In this document: positions 44,802 to 56,537 of the stretch, in pieces | How the letters are laid out: each line of letters starts with the position of its first letter | How positions within the stretch are numbered: position 1 is the stretch's first letter | Assembly (NCBI GenBank): GCA_944588485.1 | Contig: OX155908.1 | Coordinates: forward strand, 2,757,578-2,821,577 | Reading direction: 5' to 3' | Length of the DNA stretch: 64,000 nt | Origin: Phosphuga atrata | Taxonomy: Eukaryota > Arthropoda > Insecta > Coleoptera > Silphidae | Notes under the pieces: model-generated | What the model was told of the DNA's origin: nothing | What the model saw: only the letters and a program-made list of their open reading frames with translations | Databases searched by the model: none | Position numbers and translations under genes: made by a program

Positions 44802-44970
44802 ATAGACCGATTTACGGTTAGTTAAGAGCATGCGCCCCTTGTTTAAAAGGCGGGAATATGAAAGTTTCGGTCACATTTTCACTGGTTATACGTCAAAAAA
44901 GTGCCCGAAAACTCATGCGCGGAAATTGACTCTTACGCACAAAAAAAAATCAACTATGAAAAGATCTATT
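44802..44970. mobile_element. ATAGACC-type MITE, copy 1
   Basis: It starts AATAGACCGATTTACGG and ends TATGAAAAGATCTATT, an inverted pair. It contains GTGCCCGAAAACTC and AAAGGCGGGAATATGAAAG. Related copies lie at 47667-47866 and, nested, at 56660-57440. Confidence 0.65.
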
Positions 44971-45480
44971 TACACAATACATTTAATAATCCGAATTAAA
45001 ATCGACAAAACTATTTAGGATGGCTAAATCATTTTAATTTTATTGTTTGGTTTTTGTAAGAAACTTTGTAAGAACTGTGAAAAGTTCCTTGAATACAATT
45101 TGAAGAGAATAGAAATGTAATTCAATGTCAGTCGTGGTGATTGCCAGTGAAGCAGTTGTTTTTAAAAAATGTATTTTATAGAAAGATTAGTTATAATAAT
45201 GATATCAACTTTGTTGACAATATGTATACAATGATTTCCTAGAAATTATAATCTTTGAAGAAAAGATACAAATGTTGCTATTTAATAATTTTAAATTTGC
45301 GTTTCAAAAGCGAATATTTCAAAAACTGTGCAGAATCTTGAAAAACCTGCAAGAACAAATTACGTAGATAATTTTATTTGTCTAGATGATGTGATTGTCT
45401 AGAAAATATTAACAAGAAAATTATGTAACTCTGCGATTTATGGCAAAACTTTTGCAAAAACCAGAAGTAGGCGATTTCCT
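44971..45480. other. Spacer, nothing recognised
   Basis: AT-rich DNA between the MITE and the 115-bp array; no features are supported. Confidence 0.35.
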
Positions 45481-47660
45481 GAATTTTAGGTAACTAACTA
45501 TATTATACTTCCAGTTAACTATTTGTTTAAGTGTGTACACTCCGTCTCTATTTCTATTAACTAATAGTACGGAGGTACTCGCTGAGACTGATAGTTAGAC
45601 TACATCAATGCGATTTGTTCAGTTTATTGCGGAAAACTAATTGTTTCATTGTGTACACTACGCCTCTATTTCTATTCACTAATAGTACGTGGCGTACACG
45701 CTGAAACTGCTAGTTAGAGTACATCAAAAGAATTTGTTCTAACTACTTGTTTCAGTGTGTGCACTACGCCTCTATTTCTATTCGCTAATAGTACGTGGCG
45801 TACACACTGAAACTGCTAGTTAAAATACATCAACTACTTGTTTGAGTGTGTACACTACGTCTCTATTTCTATTCACTAATAGTACGTAGCGTACAAGCTG
45901 AGGCTGCTAGTTAGACTACATTAAAAGGTTTTGTTCTAATAGGTCATGCTAACTACTTGTTTCGGTGTGTACACGGCGTCGCTATTTCTGTTCACTAATA
46001 GTACGTAGCGTACAAGCTAAGACCGCTGGTTAGACTACATCAAAAGGATTTGTTCTAGTAGTTTTGGCCAACTATTTGTTTCCGTGTGTACGCTACGTCT
46101 CTATTTCTATTGACAAATAGTACGGAGTGTACTCACTGAGATTGCTAGTTAGACTTCAAAAGGATTTCCGGTAGTTCCAGTTAACTAACTGTTTCAGTGT
46201 GTACACTATGCCTCTATTTCTATTGCCTAATAGTACGGAGTGTACTCGCTGAGACTGCTAGTTAGACCTCATCAAAAGGATTTACGGTAGTTCCAGTTAA
46301 TTAACCGTTTCAGTGTGTACATTACGTCTCTATTTCTATTGACTAATAGTACGGAGTGTACTCGCTGAGACTGCTAGTTAGACCTCATCAAAAGGATTTA
46401 CGGTAGTTCCAGTTAATTAACTGTTTCAGTGTGTGCATTACGTCTCTATTTCTATTGACTAATAGTACGGAGTGTACTCGCTGAGACTGCTAGTTAGACC
46501 TCATCAAAAGGATTTCCGGTAGTTCCAGTTAACCAACTGTTTTAGTGTGTACACTACGTCTCTATTTCTATTGACTAATAGTACGGAGTGAACTCGCTGA
46601 GATTACTAGTTAGACTTCAAAAGGATTTCCGGTAGTTCCAGTTAACTAACTGTTTCAGTGTGTACTCTATGTCTCTATTTCTATTCACTAATAGTACGGA
46701 GTGTACTCGCTGAGACTACTAGTTAGACTTCATCAAAAGGATTTAAGTTAGTTTCAGTTAACTAACTGTTTCAGTCTGTACACTACGTCTCTATTTCTAT
46801 TGCCTAATAGTACGGAGTGTACTCGCTGAGGCTGCTAGTTAGACCGCATCAAAAGGATTTACGGTAGTTCCAGTTAATTAACTGTTTCAGTGTGTACATT
46901 ACGTCTCTATTTCTATTGCCTAATAGTACGGAGTGTACTCGCTGAGGCTGCTAGTTAGACAGCATCAAAAGGATTTACGGTAGTTCCAGTTAATTAACTG
47001 TTTCAGTGTGTACATTACGTCTCTATTTCTATTGACTAATAGTACGGAGTGTACTCGCTGAGATTACTAGTTAGACTTCAAAAGGATTTCCGTTAGTTCC
47101 AGTTAACTAACTGTTTCAGTGTGTACACTATGTCTCTATTTCTATTGACTAATAGTACGGAGTGTACTCGCTGAGACTACTAGTTAGACTTCATCAAAAA
47201 GATTTACGGTAGTTTCAGTTAACTAACTGTTTCAGTCTGTACACTACGTCTCTATTTGTATTAACTAATAGTACGGAGTGTACTCGCTGAGACTGCTAGT
47301 TAGACTTCATCAAAAAGATTTACGGTAGTTTCAGTTAACTAACTGTTTCAGTCTGTACACTACGTCTCTATTTGTATTAACTAATAGTACGGAGTGTACT
47401 CGCTGAGACTGCTAGTTAGACTCCATCAAAATGATTTCCGGTACTTCCAGTTAACTAACTGTTTCAGTGTGTACATTACGTCTCTATTTCTATTGAATAA
47501 TAGTACGGAGTGTACTCGCTGAAACTGCTAGTTAGACTACATCAGTTCCGGAAGTTACAGAAAACTACTTATTTCAGTATGTACACTTCGCCTCTATTTC
47601 TATTCACTAATAGTACGGAGTTTACTCGCTGAGATTGGTAGTTAAAGTACATCAGTTCAG
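45481..47660 (+). repeat. About 115-bp tandem array
   Basis: About 20 units with core CGTCTCTATTTCTATT, CTAATAGTACGGAGTGTAC and CTAGTTAGACT. The period is 92-118 bp in the first six units and settles at about 115-117 bp after 46100. Each unit carries inverted words GTGTACACT / AGTGTAC. It is bracketed by two copies of the ATAGACC MITE in the same orientation. Confidence 0.85.
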
Positions 47661-47666
47661 GTTAAC

Positions 47667-47866
47667 TAATAGACCTTTTTACGGTTAGTTAAGTGCAGGC
47701 GCGTCCGCCACGTTTAAAAGGCGGTAATATGAAAGTTTCGGACACATTTAGTTATTTTCACTACTGTCATACGTCAGAAAGTGCCCGAAAAACATTTCGG
47801 AACTGGTGGACATGGCGGAAATTGACAAATGCGCAGAAAAAAAAATCAACTATGAAAAGGTCTATT
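47667..47866. mobile_element. ATAGACC-type MITE, copy 2
   Basis: Inverted ends AATAGACCTTTTTACGG and TATGAAAAGGTCTATT. The interior matches copy 1 (AAAGGCGG, GTGCCCGAAAA, GCGGAAATTGAC). It lies immediately after the 115-bp array. Confidence 0.7.
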
Positions 47867-48000
47867 GTAAGAGTGTGCACATGTCGTTTCTATTCCAATC
47901 GAGTAATGGAGAGTGCTCACGGATACTGCTAGTTATACTACATCGTTTACTATCGACATCGAAGCATTCGTTTCGGATGTTCCAGTAAACCATTTGGGTA

Positions 48001-48230
48001 CTTACGTACTAACGCCACCGCAGGTACAAATTTGAACAAAATAGATGGGTAGATTGGGTTATAACGGAGCAGATAACTCCAGAGCAGATATCGCGCGAGA
48101 GCGCGACCTCTCGATCCAAAATAAGAAAAAATATTGGATAAAGGCCGAAAACTAAACCAAACCTAACTAACGAAACCTAAACTAACTAGGTGAGATTAGA
48201 AAACGCAGTTAGTACTAGTAGATTCTTAAA
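48001..48230. mobile_element. Partial copy of the GGTACTTA inverted-repeat element
   Basis: GGTACTTACGTACTAACGCC at 48001 matches the terminus of the element at 50577-51049; CTCTCGATCCAA also recurs there. Only one end is present, so it is truncated. Confidence 0.55.
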
Positions 48231-48595
48231 AGATTAAAACTAAAAACTCTGTGAAGACTAATCTTGTCTATCTAGTCTAGTCCCTGACTAGACTAGATAG
48301 ACAAACATTAATGTACAATTTATCGCACCACGTTTAACGGTTCATAAGTTATTCCAGTTGATTACGCCTAGGAATTCGAGTTACAGACAAGTCTAAACTC
48401 GGCAGGGCTACGGTTTGAACTTGGTGTCCATATAAAACTGGGCAGGACTAGTCTGAACCCGGAAGGACTAGTCTGAACTCGGCAAGACTAATCTAAACTC
48501 GGCAAGACTAGTCTGAACTTGGCAGGAGTAGTTTGAACTCGACAAGATAAGTTTGAATTCTGCAAGACTAGTCGTAACTCGACAGGATACAGTTG
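48231..48595. repeat. Degenerate GACTAGTCTGAACTCGGC repeats
   Basis: An inverted pair around CTATCTAGTCTAGTC / GACTAGACTAGATAG at 48268-48301 is followed by about eight loose units of AAGACTAGTCTGAACTCGGC at 48390-48600. Confidence 0.6.
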
Positions 48596-49835
48596 CCTCT
48601 TGTCTGTCTAGTCTTGTGTGTCTAGTTTTGTCTGTCTAGTCTTGTCTAGTCTTGTCTAGTCTTGTCTAGTCTTGTCTAGTCTTGTCTAGTCTTGTCTAGT
48701 CTTGTCTAGTCTTGTCTAGTCTTGTCTAGTCTTGTCTAGTCTTGTCTAGTCTTGTCTAGTCTTGTCTAGTCTTGTCTTGTCTAGTCTTGTCTAGTCTTGT
48801 CTTGTCTAGTCTTGTCTAGTCTTGTCTAGTCTTGTCTAGTCTTGTCTAGTCTTGTCTAGTCTTGTCTAGTCTTGTCTAGTCTTGTCTAGTCTTGTCTAGT
48901 CTTGTCTGTCTTGTCTGTCTTGTCTGTCTTGTCTGTCTTGTCTGTCTTGTCTGTCTAGTCTTGTCTGTCACTCTTGTCTGTCTAGTCTTGTCTGTCACTC
49001 TTGTCTGTCTAGTCTTGTCTGTTACTCTTGTCTGTCTAGTCTTGTCTGTCTAGTCTTGTCTGTCTAGTCTTGTCTGTCTAGTCTTGTCTGTCTTGTCTGT
49101 CTTGTCTGTCTTGTCTGTCTTGTCTGTCTTGTCTGTCTTGTCTGTCTTGTCTGTCTTGTCTGTCTTGTCTGTCTTGTCTGTCTTGTCTGTCTTGTCTGTC
49201 TTGTCTGTCTTGTCTGTCTTGTCTGTCTTGTCTGTCTAGTCTTGTCTGTCTAGTCTTGTCTGTCTAGTCTTGTCTGTCTTGTCTGTCTAGTCTTGTCTGT
49301 CTAGTCTTGTCTGTCTAGTCTTGTCTGTCTAGTCTTGTCTGTCTAGTCTTGTCTGTCTAGTCTTGTCTGTCTAGTCTTGTCTGTCTAGTCTTGTCTGTCT
49401 AGTCTTGTCTGTCTAGTCTTGTCTGTCTTGTCTTGTCTGTCTAGTCTTGTCTGTCTAGTCTTGTCTGTCTAGTCTTGTCTGTCTAGTCTTGTCTGTCTTG
49501 TCTTGTCTGTCTTGTCTGTCTTGTCTGTCTTGTCTGTCTTGTCTGTCTTGTCTGTCTTGTCTGTCTAGTCTTGTCTGTCTTGTCTGTCTTGTCTGTCTTG
49601 TCTGTCTAGTCTTGTCTGCCTAGTCTGTCTTGTCTGTCTTGTCTGTCTTGTCTGTCTAGTCTTGTCTGCCTAGTCTTGTCTGTCTAGTCTTGTCTGTCTT
49701 GTCTGTCTAGTCTTGTCTGCCTAGTCTTGTCTGTCTAGTCTTGTCTGTCTAGTCTTGTCTGTCTAGTCTTGTCTGTCTAGTTTTGTCTAGTCTTGTCTTG
49801 TCTGTCTATCCTTGCCTGTCTAGTCTTATTTATAT
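48596..49835 (+). repeat. Mixed 10-, 14- and 9-bp GTCT satellite
   Basis: It begins with 10-mers TCTAGTCTTG (48635-48905), changes to 9-mers TTGTCTGTC, then alternates blocks of 14-mers and 9-mers to 49800. The three unit types switch within one continuous array, showing they interconvert by dropping one GTCT word. Confidence 0.9.
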
Positions 49836-50576
49836 CTAATTTTAATTTCTATAATCTTAGAACTTAGCTAGAATCCTATTGGATTTTTAACGAATTTTCC
49901 AATCATTTTTTCTCAATTTTCTACAAATTTTCCAAAAATTTGGAACAATTTTAACACAACTTTTCCAAATTAAAAACCTGAAATTTGGATGCAACACCTT
50001 TTCGTCTTTTGCCTGATATTTAACAAATATTCCTCGCCTCTCGGAGTCACGGTGGTATTAAAACTGTCCCACCTTTTCGATGCGTAAACACGAATGGTGG
50101 GATACATTTAAAACCACTTTAAAACATCGTAATAGCTACGATTAATTTAGTCAAATTAATTTAGCAACATTTAGTTTTTTATTTACATCAAAGTTAATAA
50201 AACAATGCGAAAACTCACCCAACAAAGCAGAAATTTGCACACACACACACACTCACAAAACGTTTAGCAACAAACTCGCAAAGTTTTACCAAAATTTTCA
50301 CCGAATTTCCACAATTTTTGCTCAAAAAATAACTCGTCCACGCGCGACGATCGCACTCGAATGACTAAAAACGTGCGGGACCGCATTCCAATCGCACTTT
50401 TTTGCACCGATTACGCCTCTGCTTCGATCCGATCTGTTTACATTTTTTGCTCCCCCAAGGTCAAGAATCGTCTACATTGCAATGCACATCGCGTTTGTTT
50501 TAAAATAAAATATTAAATGTGAAGATGTACAAATATCATTCATTCTCACTCATCAACATTTTCGAAATGGTAATAA
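49836..50576. other. Unique region with a possible minus-strand first exon
   Basis: Largely unique DNA with a CA microsatellite at 50239-50254. Positions 50330-50460 are GC-richer. On the minus strand GTGAGT starts at 50218, so 50450-50219 could be a 5' UTR exon of an unseen gene. There is no open frame and no TATA box, so this is only a possibility. Confidence 0.25.
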
Positions 50577-51049
50577 GGTACTTATGTATTAACGCCACCA
50601 CCGCTACATTTTTAAATGCACCTTAATCTACACCTACAATTCTTATGAAAAATCATAAAATAAAAATATTTTATTTAAAATGATGTCATGGTTTGAACCA
50701 AATTAATAATAGAATTGAAAGTAGGAGATTATCGTGAATTTATTTCATATATTATATGATGTTCTCCTACTTTCAATTCTATTTTATATAAAATTAAAAC
50801 ATTTTTAAATCTCAAAATATTTTATTTTTTAACCCCGGTTAGATTAGGTTGCCCGCTGCGAAGCGGACAGATAAATCAAGACAACATACGCGCGAACTCT
50901 TCATCTAATATAGGACAATGTGGCAAGAACCGTTGGTTTAAACCCGGTTAGATTAGGTTTCCCGCCGCGAATCTGACAGATAAATGAGGACAGCATACGC
51001 GAACTCTCGATCCAATATATAGCGGCGGTGGCGTTAACACGTAAGTACC
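50577..51049. mobile_element. 473-bp inverted-repeat element with 8-bp duplication
   Basis: Termini GGTACTTATGTATTAACGCC / GGCGTTAACACGTAAGTACC and a perfect 8-bp target duplication GGTAATAA (50569-50576, 51050-51057) suggest a hAT- or P-like non-autonomous element. Inside are a hairpin (AATAGAATTGAAAGTAGGAG paired with its complement near 50762-50781) and two copies of an AACCCCGGTTAGATTAGGTT-type block. Confidence 0.8.
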
Positions 51050-51057
51050 GGTAATAA

Positions 51058-51210
51058 TCCCGAAAATGTTATTATGCAATGTTGCAAATGTTATTATAGA
51101 AATGTTATTATACAATCTTTATTTAAAAATTTATATATTCAGAAAGAAATGTTTCAATATTAAGGCTATCAGGAAAACTCAAATAACAAAATTATTACAA
51201 ATATATCACC
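51058..51210. other. Short AT-rich spacer
   Basis: AT-rich sequence between the inverted-repeat element and the 34-bp satellite. No feature is recognised. Confidence 0.3.
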
Positions 51211-51212
51211 AC

Positions 51213-52825
51213 AGACAAGACTAGACAACAGACAAAACTATAAACTAGACAAGACTAGTTATTAGACAAAACTATAAACCAGACAAGACTAGTTATTAGA
51301 CAAAACTATAAACCAGACAGAACTAGATACTAGACAAAACTATAAACTAGACAAGACCAGTTATTAGACAAAACTATAAACTAGACAAGACCAGTTATTA
51401 GACAAAACTATAAACCAGACAAAACTAGATACTAGACAAAACTATAAACTAGACAAGACCAGTTATTAGACAAAACTATAAACTAGACAAGACCAGTTAT
51501 TAGACAAAACTATAAACCAGACAAGACTATTTATTAGACAAAACTATAAACTAGACAGAACTAGATACTAGACAAAACTATAAACTAGACAAGACTAGTT
51601 ATTAGACAAAACTATAAACCAGACAAGACTAGTTATTAGACAAAACTATAAACCAGACAGAACTAGATACTAGACAAAACTATAAACTAGACAAGACCAG
51701 TTATTAGACAAAACTATAAACTAGACAAGACCAGTTATTAGACAAAACTATAAACCAGACAAAACTAGATACTAGACAAAACTATAAACTAGACAAGACC
51801 AGTTATTAGACAAAACTATAAACTAGACAAGACCAGTTATTAGACAAAACTATAAACCAGACAAGACTATTTATTAGACAAAACTATAAACTAGACAGAA
51901 CTAGATACTAGACAAAATTATAAACTAGACAAGACTTGTTATTAGACAAAACTATAAACTAGACAGAACTAGTTACTAGACACAACTATAAACTAGACAA
52001 GACTAGTTATTAGACAAAACTATAAACCAGACAAGACTATTTATTAGACAAAACTATAAACTAGACAGAACTAGTTACTAGACACAACTATAAACTAGAC
52101 AAGACTAGTTATTAGACAAAACTATAAACCAGACAAGACTATTTATTAGACAAAACTATAAACTAGACAGAACTAGATACTAGACAAAACTATAAACTAG
52201 ACAAGACTAGTTATTAGACAAAACTATAAACTAGACAGAACTAGATACTAGCCAAAACTATAAACTAGACAAGACTAGTTATTAGACAAAACTATAAACT
52301 AGACAGAACTAGATACTAGACAAAATTATAAACTAGACAAGACTTGTTATTAGACAAAACTATAAACTAGACAGAACTAGTTACTAGACACAACTATAAA
52401 CTAGACAAGACTAGTTATTAGACAAAACTATAAACCAGACAAGACTATTTATTAGACAAAACTATAAACTAGACAGAACTAGATACTAGCCAAAACTATA
52501 AACTAGACAAGACTAGTTATTAGACAAAACTATAAACTAGACAGAACTAGATACTAGACAAAATTATAAACTAGACAAGACTTGTTATTAGACAAAACTA
52601 TAAACTAGACAGAACTAGTTACTAGACAAAACTATAAACTAGACAAGACTAGTTATTAGACAAAACTATAAATTAGACAGAACTAGATACTAGACAAAAC
52701 TTTAAACTAGGCAATACTAGTTATTACACAAAACTATAAGCTAGACAGAGCTAGATACTAGACAAAACTATACAAGCCTAGATACTAGACAATACTAGAT
52801 ACTAGACAAGACTAGATTATATTAG
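51213..52825 (-). repeat. 34-bp satellite with higher-order structure
   Basis: About 47 units of ACTAGTTATTAGACAAAACT followed by ATAAACCAGACAAG, 34 bp each. Variants (ACTAGATACTAGACAAAACT, GACAAGACC, GACAGAACT) recur in order: positions 51321 and 51661 start the same ten-unit sequence (340 bp), and later blocks repeat after 238 bp (7 units). On the complementary strand the units contain GTCT words like the other satellites. Confidence 0.9.
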
Positions 52826-52831
52826 ATACTA

Positions 52832-53237
52832 GGCATGAGGACGCAGTAAAAAAATCGAGCCGCGGCCCAAAATTGCTCCTCAAAGGCGCTAGAAACGATT
52901 TCCTGTTTTTGGCACCTGGAGGACGCCGTGTGGGACTTGTGAGCGGCAGACCGACCCGGGTCGAAGACCCATTCAATTTTACAACAGAAAGTGACTATTT
53001 CCCGTTTCGGCGCGCAAGAGGAACGGAGTTTTTGAAGAAAATGTGAACAATTTAAAACGCACCTACAGCTGCCTCCTGCGGGGGCATATCTTTTATTCAC
53101 TCTTAATTTTTTGGCCAATTCACAGGCAAAAAATCATGACGTAAACCGCATTTTACATTTTTCGTACTTTTCAAAAAATCGTCATTTTTGGACCCCTTTT
53201 TGGTTCAGGGACGGCGTCTTACTTGATTGGTATATTG
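52832..53237 (-). repeat. Interspersed repeat, second copy of the 22.15-22.36 kb block
   Basis: Positions 52835-53045 match 22150-22360 inverted. The sequence to 53237 is repeat-like and serves as target for the hAT element. The class is unknown; open frames have no recognisable domain. Confidence 0.6.
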
Positions 53238-53688
53238 TAGAGATGAGCATGGGATCCCATCGTCTCATCCCATCCCATCCCACCGTCCCATGGGATGGGA
53301 TGAGTGGTATAAACGTTGCGTGGGATGGGATCCGATGGGACAACAAATTTGTGCGGGACGGTGTGGGACCACTTTTGATAATCGTGCCAATTCGCATATT
53401 TTCCATAAAATGTCCAGCCCAGGAGATTTCTATGATGATGATGTAGTCTCTGACGATGAAGTCTTGCGATACGTTTGCGACGAAAAAGACTTACTCTCTG
53501 TCAGGTCTGCTGTATATGAAAAATGGTATGAATGGGATGGGCCAAGCGACCGGGATGGGATGGGATGGGACAAAAATTTAAGGCTTGTGGGATGGGACAG
53601 TGGGACGAAAATATGATGGGATGGGACAGTGACATCCGTCCCGCGGGATGGGATCTGGAACGAGAAACTCGTCCCATGCTCATCTCTA
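53238..53688. mobile_element. Non-autonomous hAT element with GGGATGGGAT repeats
   Basis: Termini TAGAGATGAGCATGGGA / TCCCATGCTCATCTCTA and a perfect 8-bp duplication GTATATTG (53230-53237, 53689-53696). Subterminal regions are tandem CCATCCCATC/GGGATGGGAT. The centre (53400-53525) has an open acidic frame (DDDVVSDDEVLRYVCDEKD) that may derive from a transposase or host exon. Confidence 0.9.
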
Positions 53689-53696
53689 GTATATTG

Positions 53697-54212
53697 TAAC
53701 TAGACACAAATATAAACTGAACAGGACTAGGTACTAGACAAACTAAGACGGACAAGACCAACAAGTCTAAACAGACAAAACAACTTTGTAATGTTTTTCT
53801 TCTTAACCCATTTGATTACATAATAGATATGCCGGTTCTGGTCTGGTGAAGATCGTGACTGGTGGGCAGCAGCGCGACCGCGCATTCCCGTAATTCAAAT
53901 TCGGACATTCCTGCACTGACCTTTTCCACCCAGCAACGTTTTCTAATCCAGTTCCATTTTTATCGAGAAAGCCACATTTTCCGAGATTTTATATTTCGAA
54001 TTGCTTTATCGCAAAACTCAATAGTTACAAAATAGTTTGCAAACTTACGCAACTTCTTAGATTTATTGGATTGTTTACAATTTGCGTCAGAACGAGACAA
54101 GACAAGACTAAGCAAGATTAGACAAGACTAGGCAAGACCAGACAAGACTTGGCAAGACCGGACAAGACTAAGCAAAACTCGGCAAGACCGGACAAGTTCA
54201 GACAAGACTAGA
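53697..54212. repeat. Degenerate AGAC-type satellite and unique spacer
   Basis: Positions 53697-53785 continue the AGAC-type repeat interrupted by the hAT element. About 53800-54080 is unique and unassigned. At 54085-54212 loose GGCAAGACCGGACAAGACTA units resume. Confidence 0.5.
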
Positions 54213-54697
54213 TGTTCGCGCCAATTTTAATAAATCTGTATTTTTAATTCAACATTTGAATCGATTTCGGCACCGATTAACAGAAGGCGAAAGGTGTATA
54301 GACAGACCTGTGCCGAAATCGCGCGATTTACTCATCAATTTACTTCGCGAATTTATATTATTCGGAGTGCTTCGAGTGTGAGAAGCGAAAAGACAAGAAT
54401 CGAAGCGCGAACCAAGCTCGACCGACACGTGGACGCATCTTTAAGTTTACCGTTTCAAGTCAAGTTAACCAGGGGTGTAATCACGAGCCCAAAGGGCTGA
54501 AGCGGCATCCAACGTCTGGAAGACAACAATTTTCAGGAAATCTCTTCACTTTTATTATTCCCATTTCCTCCGTTAAAAAAGGCGCCGGCAGGACGATCAC
54601 ACGTGGCGGAGACGCGAGCAACCCTAACAGGTAAGTGATTACACCAGCGCTGTTTTAAAACTGGAAAATTTGATTTTCGTGAGACACGGTCCAAACA
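54213..54697 (+). mobile_element. Solo LTR, copy 2 (plus), in satellite
   Basis: It starts TGTTCGCGCCAATTTTAA and ends GACACGGTCCAAACA, with a perfect 5-bp target duplication CTAGA (54208-54212, 54698-54702). Length is 485 bp. It contains ATTTATATTATTCGGAG as a likely TATA region. No internal domain remains. It is the cleanest copy of the family. Confidence 0.85.
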
Positions 54698-55404
54698 CTA
54701 GACAAGTCCGGACAAAACCAGACAAAGGCAGACATGATCAGGCAAAACCAGACAAGACTAGACATAACCTGAGAAGACAAGACAAAACCAGACAAGACAA
54801 AACCAGACAAGACAAGACCAATTTGAGACAAGACCAGATAAGACTAGTCAAAACAGCGCCGTCGTTTGGATTTTGAGGCCCCGGGCATATATTTTGAGGT
54901 GGGCCCCCGAGTAAATAAAGAAAGTAATAATTTTTAATATATACAAGAAAGGAACATATGTATAGAAGAAATATAATATAATAATATACGAATATAAAAG
55001 AAAAACAAAATTGAACTTTATTTTCCTTGTTTTAATTTCAACAAAATAGGGGGGGTCCTCAAAATGGGGGGGCACATACCCTCTTTGGGGGCGCTCCTAG
55101 CTTGTGGGCTCCGGGCATTCGCTCGATTGACCGACCCTAGCGACGATACTGAGTCAATACAAGGCTAGACCAGACAATACCAGACACGACCAGAAAAGAC
55201 TGGAATAGACTAAGCAAGACTAGGGAAGTTTAGACAATACCCAACAAGACTAAACAAATCAAGACAAGACTAGATAAGTCTTAACAAGAATAGATAAGAC
55301 TAGGCGAGACTAGACTAGTCTAGACAAAACTAGGCGAGACAAGACTAGACAAGTCTGAACAAAATTAGATAAGACTAGAAAAGACAAGAGGAGACTACAC
55401 CAGA
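54698..55404 (-). repeat. Degenerate AGACAAGAC repeat with a hAT-like insertion
   Basis: Loose AGACAAGACCAGACAAAACC units occupy 54698-54855 and 55140-55404. Between them 54870-55135 is a GGCCCCGGGCATATAT...GGGCTCCGGGCATTCG element with inverted G-rich ends, resembling a hAT-type MITE. No gene is present. Confidence 0.5.
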
Positions 55405-56228
55405 CAAGACTAGAATTCTAAACAAGACTAGACAAGACTAGATAACGCTAGACTAGACTAGACTTGGCAAGACTAGGCAAGACTAGACAAGACTAGACAA
55501 GACTAGACAAGACTAGACAAGACTAGACAAGACTAGACAAGACTAGGCAAGACTAGGCAAGACTAGGCAAGACTAGGCAAGACTAGACAAGACTAGACAA
55601 GACTAGACAAGACTAGACAAGACTAGACAAGACTAGACAACACTAGACAAGACTAGACAAGACTAGACAAGACTAGACAAGACTAGACAAGACTAGACAA
55701 GACTAGACAAGACTAGACAAGACTAGACAAGACTAGACTAGACTAGACAAGACTAGACTAGGCAAGACTAGTCAAGACTAGGCAAGACTAGGCAAGACTA
55801 GGCAAGACTAGACAACACTAGACAAGACTAGACAAGACTAGACGAGACTAGACAAGACTAGACAACACTAGACAAGACTAGACAAGACTAGACAAGACTA
55901 GACAAGACTAGACAAGACTAGACAAGACTAGACAAGACTAGACAAGACTAGACAAGACTAGACAAGACTAGACAAGACTAGACAAGACTAGACAAGACAA
56001 GACTAGACAAGACTAGACAAGACTAGACAAGACTAGACAAGACTAGACAAGACTAGACAAGACTAGACAAGACTAGACAAGACTAGACAAGACTAGACAA
56101 GACTAGACTAGACAAGACTAGACAAGACTAGACAAGACTAGACAAGACAAGACTAGACAAGACTAGACAAGACTAGACAAGACTAGACAAGACTAGACAA
56201 GACAAGACTAGACAAGACTAGACTAGTC
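55405..56228 (-). repeat. 10-bp GTCT satellite array (minus orientation)
   Basis: About 80 copies of CAAGACTAGA, the complement of the 10-mer at 12946-13850. Variants GGCAAGACTA cluster at 55465-55580 and 55765-55810, and occasional 5-bp deletions occur. It ends about 225 bp upstream of the gene E TATA box. Confidence 0.95.
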
Positions 56229-56454
56229 CATTTTGTCTTGTCTATTGAGTTCGTTATCATAATCTAAGTATTATAACTATGTTGGTAATTAATAATAATT
56301 AATTTATGGAATAATAACGCGATAAATGGTTAGTTAATTGAACAAGCCCATATAGTGTGGATATGAAAAGGAAAAATTCTTGGCAATGCTCGGTTTTTTT
56401 CTCGCTTAGGAATAATTTGAAATTATAATTCAAGGCTATAGGCATCTGGGTTAG

Positions 56455-56462
56455 TATATATG
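56455..56462 (+). promoter_or_regulatory. TATA box of gene E
   Basis: TATATATG lies 83 bp before the ATG. A TCAAAAC initiator-like site is centred at about 56481. It is weaker than the promoters of C and D. Confidence 0.6.
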
Positions 56463-56537
56463 GAGCTGTTATCGGCGGTCAAAACATTACATTTGTCGCA
56501 GACAGTCCGAGAAGATCTCACGAGAAACTCAAGAAAC

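Noticed and set aside
53227..53616. 129-codon frame rich in Trp-Asp-Gly, possible sixth Trp-repeat gene
   Set aside because: The Trp/Asp/Gly content comes from GGGATGGGAT subterminal repeats of a hAT element with a perfect 8-bp duplication. It has no signal peptide and no first exon.
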